DNA of 37,775 nucleotides, from contig CALCVP010000066.1 in the NCBI GenBank assembly GCA_937907705.1, positions 1-37,775 on the forward strand, read 5' to 3'. The notes under the pieces were generated by a model, which was given only the letters and a program-made list of their open reading frames with translations, searched no databases and was not told where the DNA came from. The position numbers and the translations under genes were made by a program. Shown here piece after piece: positions 33,215 through 37,775 of the stretch; position 1 is the stretch's first letter; each line of letters opens with the position of its first letter. Origin of the DNA: an uncultured Prevotella sp. (GTDB lineage Bacteria > Bacteroidota > Bacteroidia > Bacteroidales > Bacteroidaceae).

Positions 33215-33263
33215 ATTGAAAGATTGCGGCTGTGATTGAGGCGCAGTCTTTCAATTTTTTATT
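33215..33263 (+). terminator. Rho-independent terminator of frr
   Basis: ATTGAAAGATTGCG (33215-33228) pairs with CGCAGTCTTTCAAT (33242-33255), 13 of 14 plus one G-U, loop of 13, followed by TTTTTTATT. It is the clearest intrinsic terminator on the plus strand and lies about 70 bases past the frr stop. Confidence 0.85.
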
Positions 33264-33302
33264 TCCAAAACTTTACTGTTTAAAGGCTGAATACATCAAT
33301 AT

Positions 33303-34235
33303 ATGAGAGGACTCGTAATTAAAAACACAGGTAGTTGGTATTCTGTGAAGACCGATGATGGCAATATTGTGGAGTGTAAAGTTAAAGGTAACTTTCGCTT
33401 GAAAGGTATCAGAAGTACCAATCCTGTAGCCGTAGGTGATAGGGTAGGCATTATCTGCAATCAGGAAGGGACAGCTTTTATTAATGAAATAGAAGACAGG
33501 CGCAATTACATTATCAGAAAATCGCCCAACTTGTCAAAGCAAAGTCATATCATTGCGGCCAATGTAGATCAGGTTTTTCTGATAGTAACCGTCAATTATC
33601 CACAGACTTCAACTACATTTATAGACCGTTTTCTGGCGTCTGCTGAGGCTTATCGAGTTCCTGTGGTGCTGGTGTTTAACAAGAAAGATTTGCTGTCTGC
33701 GGAAGAGTTGCATTATCAAGATATGATGATGGCCTTATACGATAATATCGGTTACAAGTGTATAGCTATTTCAGCTACCGACCCAACCTCAATTCTTCAT
33801 TTTAAAGATATGCTGAAGAATAAGATAACTCTGTTCAGCGGAAACAGTGGAGTAGGTAAAAGTACACTGCTTAATCAGCTTGTTCCTGGAATCAATTTGC
33901 GTACAGCAGAAATCAGCGATGCTCATAACACAGGAATGCACACCACAACATTCAGCGAGATGATACCGCTTCCTTATGGCGGATGGGCAATAGACACACC
34001 AGGCATTAAGGGCTTTGGCACTTTTGATATGGAGCCAGAGGAGATATGTAGCTACTTTAAGGAGATCTTCAAGTTTTCCAAAGATTGCCGGTTTAGCAAT
34101 TGCACTCATACGCATGAGCCAGGGTGTGCTGTATTGAAAGCAGTAGAAGACCACTATATTTCAGAAAGCAGGTACAACTCTTACTTGAGCATGCTCAAAG
34201 ATAAGGAAGAAGGTAAATATCGCGAAGCTTATTAG
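33303..34235 (+). CDS. rsgA: Ribosome small-subunit-dependent GTPase A
   Basis: A 310-residue circularly permuted GTPase (YjeQ) that checks late 30S maturation. An N-terminal OB fold (about 1-70, GLVIKNTGSWYSVKTDDGN) is followed by the GTPase motifs in permuted order: G4 VFNKKDL, G5 ISAT, G1 GNSGVGKS (180-187), then the G2 region HTTTF and G3 DTPGIKGFG. The C-terminal zinc knuckle CRFSNCTHTHEPGCAV has the Cys/His ligands. Length is typical. It lies between the frr terminator and its own terminator, so it must have its own promoter, although no consensus pair is visible in the 40 bases upstream. Confidence 0.97.
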   Translation: MRGLVIKNTGSWYSVKTDDGNIVECKVKGNFRLKGIRSTNPVAVGDRVGIICNQEGTAFINEIEDRRNYIIRKSPNLSKQSHIIAANVDQVFLIVTVNYPQTSTTFIDRFLASAEAYRVPVVLVFNKKDLLSAEELHYQDMMMALYDNIGYKCIAISATDPTSILHFKDMLKNKITLFSGNSGVGKSTLLNQLVPGINLRTAEISDAHNTGMHTTTFSEMIPLPYGGWAIDTPGIKGFGTFDMEPEEICSYFKEIFKFSKDCRFSNCTHTHEPGCAVLKAVEDHYISESRYNSYLSMLKDKEEGKYREAY

Positions 34236-34356
34236 TACACGGAATGAATGATATAAGTAGGCGGTACGGAGTGGGAATGGACAATGAAGTAATTGTTCAT
34301 AATCACATTCTTTATCATTGCTTGTATACATTTATTTGCTTCAATTAGTTTTAACC

Positions 34357-34413
34357 ATCTGCTTATTCAAGACATTTATGAATGATGTGTTGTCTTGTTT
34401 AAGCAGATTTTTT
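34357..34413 (+). terminator. Rho-independent terminator of rsgA
   Basis: ATCTGCTTATTCAAGACA (34357-34374) pairs with TGTCTTGTTTAAGCAGAT (34391-34408), 16 of 18 positions, loop of 16, followed by a six-base T-run. It lies about 120 bases after the rsgA stop, in a 222-base gap that otherwise shows nothing recognisable. Confidence 0.8.
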
Positions 34414-34457
34414 GACACTTATTTCCTATAAGTTATATTAAAATCAAATAAAGAAAG

Positions 34458-36656
34458 ATGGAGAAGAATACTGAGCTTGAGAAGGCTTGGACGATTATAG
34501 AAAAAACAGGTGCTAACCTTTTTCTTACTGGAAAAGCAGGTACTGGAAAAACTACGTTTTTGAAAAACCTGCGTAAAGAATTACCTAAGCGTATGGTGGT
34601 GTTAGCTCCTACAGGTATTGCAGCCATTAATGCAGGTGGTGTAACGATACATTCTTTCTTTCAGTTGCCTTTGTCGCCTTATGTACCAGGTACTACTTTT
34701 GGTGGAGCCGAAAAGCGCTATTTCCGTTTTAGCAAAGTAAAGCGTAGTATTCTGAGAACGATAGATTTGCTGGTAATAGACGAGATAAGTATGGTAAGGG
34801 CTGACCTCCTGGACTCAATAGACTCCGTGATGCGCAGGTATAGAGAGCATGACAAGCCCTTTGGTGGTGTGCAGTTGCTTATGATTGGTGATTTGCAGCA
34901 GTTGGCACCCGTGGTAAAAGAAGAAGAATGGGAGATGTTGAAACCTTATTATCCCACTCCTTATTTCTTTTCAAGCAAAGCCTTGGCTATGGCAGGCTAT
35001 CAGACCATAGAACTGAAGACAGTCTATCGCCAGCAGGATGCTCGCTTCATATCACTTCTTAATCAGATAAGAGAGAAGACGGCTACGCAAGAAACTTTGG
35101 CAGCACTGAACAGTAGATATGTGCCGGATTTTAAATCAGTAGCACTGGACAGCGACTATATACAGCTTACGACCCACAACCATACTGCGCAGATGATAAA
35201 TGAGCATGAGCTAAAGTTGCTTCCTTCAGCATCGTGTTCATTTGAAGCAGAGGTAGAGGGTACTTTTCCTGAAACATCTTATCCGGCAGATGAGCACTTG
35301 GATTTAAAGGAAGGTGCGCAAATAATGTTTATCAAGAATGATGCCGAAAAGCGATTTTACAATGGCATGTTGGGCGAAGTGGTAAGCTTGGACCAACGCC
35401 AAATCAGGGTAAGAGACAAGAAACACGGTGAAGTGTTTGTGCTTGAAAAGGCAGAGTGGACCAATTCCAAATATACGCTTGATGATGAAAGCAAAGAGAT
35501 AAAGGAAACAGTAGAAGGGGTATTCCGTCAATATCCTGTTAGATTAGCTTGGGCTATTACGATACATAAAAGTCAAGGCCTTACTTTTGAACATGCAATA
35601 ATAGATGCTTCTCATTCTTTTGCACACGGGCAGACGTATGTAGCGTTGAGCCGTTGCAAGAGCTTGGAGGGTTTGATTTTGAGTCATCCGCTGACGATGG
35701 ACGCTATCATCAGCGATCGTATAGTAGACGAGTTTACAGACAAGATAGATGCTATGGCTCCTACCAAAGAAACTATATCCAAGCTGGAGCGTGCTTTTGT
35801 TGTACAGACCATAGATGAGTTGTTTGACCTTATTCCCTTGCAGCGTGCTTACAATTTGCTGCTGCGCACCATAGATGAGTACCTTTACCGCCGCTATCCA
35901 AAGATGTTGACAGAGTACAAGTTGACAGGCCAGAAGTTTCAAGAACTGATACCTGTTGTACAAAAGTTTAGATTGCAATATAGACGTATGCTTTCTGAAG
36001 GCATGGCGGTAGACAGCGACCAAATACAAGAGCGCATACATAAGGCAGCCCGATATTTTAGTACTGCTATATATTCCTTTTATAGTCTTTGCTTGAAAAG
36101 CAAGATAAATATAGAAAACAAGGCTGTCAAGAAGCTGTATGATGAACGCTATGGTGTATTTGCGGAAGAAATAAGCCTCAAACGCCAGTTGCTTGTTTAT
36201 GAGGGTGGGCAAAGTGTGCGGTTTTCAGTAACGGATTATCAGAGGGCGAAAGCACGTATATTGTTAGGTGCTGTTGCTGGCAAGGAAGAAACTGCACCTA
36301 AGAAGAAAGCGGCTTCCAAGCAGCGAGCAGCTAAAGTAACGGATCCTAAGCCCATCAAAGTGGCTACCCGGCAAATAAGTTATGACTTGTTTATGCAAGG
36401 AAAAACCATAGAGCAGGTGGCGGAAGAGCGCCATTTGGCACCGACAACGGTGTTTGCACATTTGGCTTCTTATGCAAAAGAAGGCCATTTGGCTATGGAC
36501 AAGTTGATGCCTTACAGTCATGTCAATGAGATAGAAGCCTATGTAAGGAGCCATCCTGATGTGGTGACACTGGCAGCTATAAAAGAGGCGCTTGGTCCGG
36601 ATATTACCTATGATGAGATAAGACTGGTTGTGGATGTGGTGCATCATCAAGAGTAA
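34458..36656 (+). CDS. Pif1-family (SF1B) helicase with C-terminal HTH domain
   Basis: A 732-residue ATP-dependent DNA helicase of the Pif1/RecD-like branch, common in Bacteroidetes. Walker A is TGKAGTGKTT (24-33), followed by LAPTGIAAINAGGVTIHSFF and Walker B LLVIDEISM. Later motifs are IGDLQQLAPV, VYRQQDARF, WAITIHKSQGLTFEHAIID and YVALSRCKSLEGL. The middle of the protein (about 440-600) is helical and not recognised. A Lys/Ala-rich linker (KKKAASKQRAAK, around 620) leads to a C-terminal helix-turn-helix of the HTH_40 type (SYDLFMQGKTIEQVAEERHL). Likely roles are unwinding G-quadruplexes or stalled forks; which one is unknown. It stands alone between the rsgA terminator and a strong hairpin. 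Confidence 0.9.
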   Translation: MEKNTELEKAWTIIEKTGANLFLTGKAGTGKTTFLKNLRKELPKRMVVLAPTGIAAINAGGVTIHSFFQLPLSPYVPGTTFGGAEKRYFRFSKVKRSILRTIDLLVIDEISMVRADLLDSIDSVMRRYREHDKPFGGVQLLMIGDLQQLAPVVKEEEWEMLKPYYPTPYFFSSKALAMAGYQTIELKTVYRQQDARFISLLNQIREKTATQETLAALNSRYVPDFKSVALDSDYIQLTTHNHTAQMINEHELKLLPSASCSFEAEVEGTFPETSYPADEHLDLKEGAQIMFIKNDAEKRFYNGMLGEVVSLDQRQIRVRDKKHGEVFVLEKAEWTNSKYTLDDESKEIKETVEGVFRQYPVRLAWAITIHKSQGLTFEHAIIDASHSFAHGQTYVALSRCKSLEGLILSHPLTMDAIISDRIVDEFTDKIDAMAPTKETISKLERAFVVQTIDELFDLIPLQRAYNLLLRTIDEYLYRRYPKMLTEYKLTGQKFQELIPVVQKFRLQYRRMLSEGMAVDSDQIQERIHKAARYFSTAIYSFYSLCLKSKINIENKAVKKLYDERYGVFAEEISLKRQLLVYEGGQSVRFSVTDYQRAKARILLGAVAGKEETAPKKKAASKQRAAKVTDPKPIKVATRQISYDLFMQGKTIEQVAEERHLAPTTVFAHLASYAKEGHLAMDKLMPYSHVNEIEAYVRSHPDVVTLAAIKEALGPDITYDEIRLVVDVVHHQE

Positions 36657-36747
36657 TGTCTTGATGTATCTCTTTTCCTACACCTTATTATATATGGAGA
36701 CAGTCAGTATATACAGGTGTGTTTAGTTGTTAAACATTTATATATGA

Positions 36748-36790
36748 CACAAGAGCAGTGCTTTCGCCTTCTGGAAGCACTGCTCTTGTG
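36748..36790 (+). terminator. 16-bp perfect hairpin downstream of the helicase gene
   Basis: CACAAGAGCAGTGCTT (36748-36763) and AAGCACTGCTCTTGTG (36775-36790) pair perfectly around TCGCCTTCTGG, and the stem can extend by several A-T and G-U pairs. It lies 91 bases past the helicase stop. There is no T-run, so it may be a terminator of a non-standard type or an RNA-stabilising stem. It shares 22 of 24 bases with the frr leader. Confidence 0.6.
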
Positions 36791-36820
36791 TTATGGTTGC
36801 ACTGTTATTGAGAGGCAAGA

Positions 36821-36849
36821 GCCATGCAATCGTTTTGCTATTGCATGGC
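36821..36849. other. Second hairpin in the helicase-gapA gap
   Basis: Perfect 10-bp inverted repeat GCCATGCAAT (36821-36830)/ATTGCATGGC (36840-36849), loop of 9. It follows the first hairpin by 30 bases. The remaining sequence to the gapA promoter is AT-rich and featureless. Confidence 0.5.
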
Positions 36850-36996
36850 AGTAAGGAATAGCATGAAAGGAATGTATTATGGCAAGGATAAACTACCATA
36901 TTGTAATGTAGACTGTGCAGCTGGGAGATTAAGGTAAAATGAAGCTGCAAAAAATAAATAAGTGTAGCTATTTTTTATATATTTTAATAGAAAAAA

Positions 36997-37059
36997 TTCG
37001 TAGGGTTATAAATATTTTTTTGTAACTTTGCGCATGAAAAGAAAGCCGAAAGGGCGGCT
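36997..37059 (+). promoter_or_regulatory. gapA promoter and leader hairpin
   Basis: TAACTTTG (37023-37030) matches the -7 consensus; TTCG at 36997-37000, 22 bases upstream, is an imperfect -33. The transcript would carry a leader of about 120 bases, starting with a small hairpin AGCCG (37044-37048)/CGGCT (37055-37059). A long leader is usual for highly expressed genes. Confidence 0.55.
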
Positions 37060-37156
37060 GAAAGATTGTATGTAATTTTTACGAATGTCGCATCTTTAAG
37101 GTAAATTCTTAGGTATCAAAGATTATATTTTAACCCTTTAAAATAAAAACAAAACA

Positions 37157-37775
37157 ATGATTAAGATTGGTATTAACGGTTTTGGCCGTATCGGTCGTTT
37201 CGTATTCCGCTCAACTGTAGAGGCTGAGAATGCAAAAGAAGTACAAGTAGTAGCTATCAATGACTTGTGCCCAGTTGATTACATGGCTTACATGCTGAAG
37301 TATGATACAATGCACGGACAGTTCGATGGTACTATCGAGGCTGATGTTGAGAAGAGCGAATTGATCGTTAACGGTAACCACATCCGTGTTACTGCTGAGC
37401 GCGATCCTGAGAACTTGAAGTGGGACGAAGTAGGTGCAGAGTATGTAGTTGAGTCTACAGGTCTCTTCCTCGCTTACGAGAAGGCAGAGAAGCACTTGAA
37501 GGCTGGTGCTAAGTACGTAGTACTTTCAGCTCCTTCTAAGGCTGGTGCTGATGGTCGTCAGGCAGATATGTTCGTTTGCGGCGTTAACACTGACAAGTAT
37601 GCTGGTCAGCAGATCGTTTCCAACGCTTCTTGTACAACCAACTGCTTGGCTCCTATCGCTAAGGTTTTGAACGACAATTTCGGTATTGAGACAGGTCTTA
37701 TGACAACTGTTCACTCTACAACTGCTACACAGAAGACCGATGATGGTCCTTCAATGAAGGATTGGCGTGGTGGCG
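37157..37775 (+). CDS. gapA: Glyceraldehyde-3-phosphate dehydrogenase, type I (5' part)
   Basis: The first 206 codons of the glycolytic enzyme that oxidises glyceraldehyde-3-phosphate with NAD+ and phosphate; the window ends inside the gene. The NAD-binding opening IKIGINGFGRIGR is at the N-terminus, followed by AINDL and the YDTMHGQFDG segment. The active-site SNASCTTNCLAP carries the catalytic Cys, then TTVHSTTATQKTDDGPSMKD. The D in KTDDGPS differs from the usual V in that family motif. Codon choice (CGT, AAC, GGT) is visibly more biased than in the neighbours, fitting high expression. The start is the ATG at 37157. Confidence 0.97.
   Translation, partial: MIKIGINGFGRIGRFVFRSTVEAENAKEVQVVAINDLCPVDYMAYMLKYDTMHGQFDGTIEADVEKSELIVNGNHIRVTAERDPENLKWDEVGAEYVVESTGLFLAYEKAEKHLKAGAKYVVLSAPSKAGADGRQADMFVCGVNTDKYAGQQIVSNASCTTNCLAPIAKVLNDNFGIETGLMTTVHSTTATQKTDDGPSMKDWRGG

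Noticed and set aside
34412..34439. TTGACA, 16 bases, TATATT before the helicase gene, like an E. coli sigma-70 promoter
   Set aside because: Bacteroidetes use the TTTG/TAnnTTTG promoter type; TTGACA here is part of the T-run flank of the rsgA terminator, so the match is probably coincidental.
35544..36212. 222-codon minus-strand frame inside the helicase gene
   Set aside because: It is the reverse shadow of a clearly conserved Pif1 protein, with no domain of its own.

Overview
The window looks like a chromosomal segment of a Bacteroidales bacterium, most likely Prevotella or a close relative. The reasons are low GC, a SusC/SusD pair, a DUF5687 membrane protein, and promoters of the Bacteroidetes type (TTTG, 19-21 bp, TAnnTTTG) instead of TTGACA/TATAAT. 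Shine-Dalgarno sequences are nearly absent, with one clear exception before the transporter at 5333. I see no rRNA, tRNA, CRISPR array, insertion sequence or prophage.

Layout. 1-4.8 kb: a BadF-type sugar kinase-like ATPase, uronate isomerase uxaC, type I asparaginase ansA and dapA, with clear promoters and terminators. 4.8-6.6 kb: a 600-base non-coding stretch, then an SLC1/DAACS transporter. 6.6-15.2 kb: a minus-strand polysaccharide utilization locus with a CE15 glucuronoyl esterase, SusC, SusD and a secreted beta-helix protein. 15.7-22.4 kb (minus strand): the UPF0210/UPF0237(ACT) pair, a SotB-like efflux pump, a small membrane protein, and an overlapping tilS-rlmI-exonuclease cluster. 22.5-27.6 kb (plus strand): ftsK, a lolA-like gene, a DUF5687 gene and the decayed tail of an alpha/beta hydrolase gene. 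27.6-31.3 kb: hairpin-rich non-coding DNA and two divergent GH43 genes. 31.4-37.8 kb: rsmA, frr, rsgA, a Pif1-type helicase and the start of gapA.

How the genes fit together. The CE15 esterase, the two GH43 enzymes and uronate isomerase suggest growth on glucuronoxylan-type hemicellulose. SusC/SusD would import oligosaccharides, CE15 would release ester-linked glucuronic acid, GH43 enzymes would trim xylose or arabinose, and UxaC would pass the uronic acid to central metabolism. No dedicated regulator (hybrid two-component, SusR-type or ECF sigma/anti-sigma) lies next to the SusC/SusD genes. Most other genes are housekeeping functions in ribosome biogenesis, tRNA modification, cell division and lysine synthesis.

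I found no clear-cut new multi-gene system. The least explained items are: a family of intergenic hairpins sharing a GCAGTGCTTT core, one of them in the frr leader; the non-coding region before the SLC1 transporter, with a terminator-like hairpin; that transporter's unusual substrate-site residue (Glu where acidic-amino-acid carriers have Arg); and the unassigned beta-helix protein of the CE15 locus.
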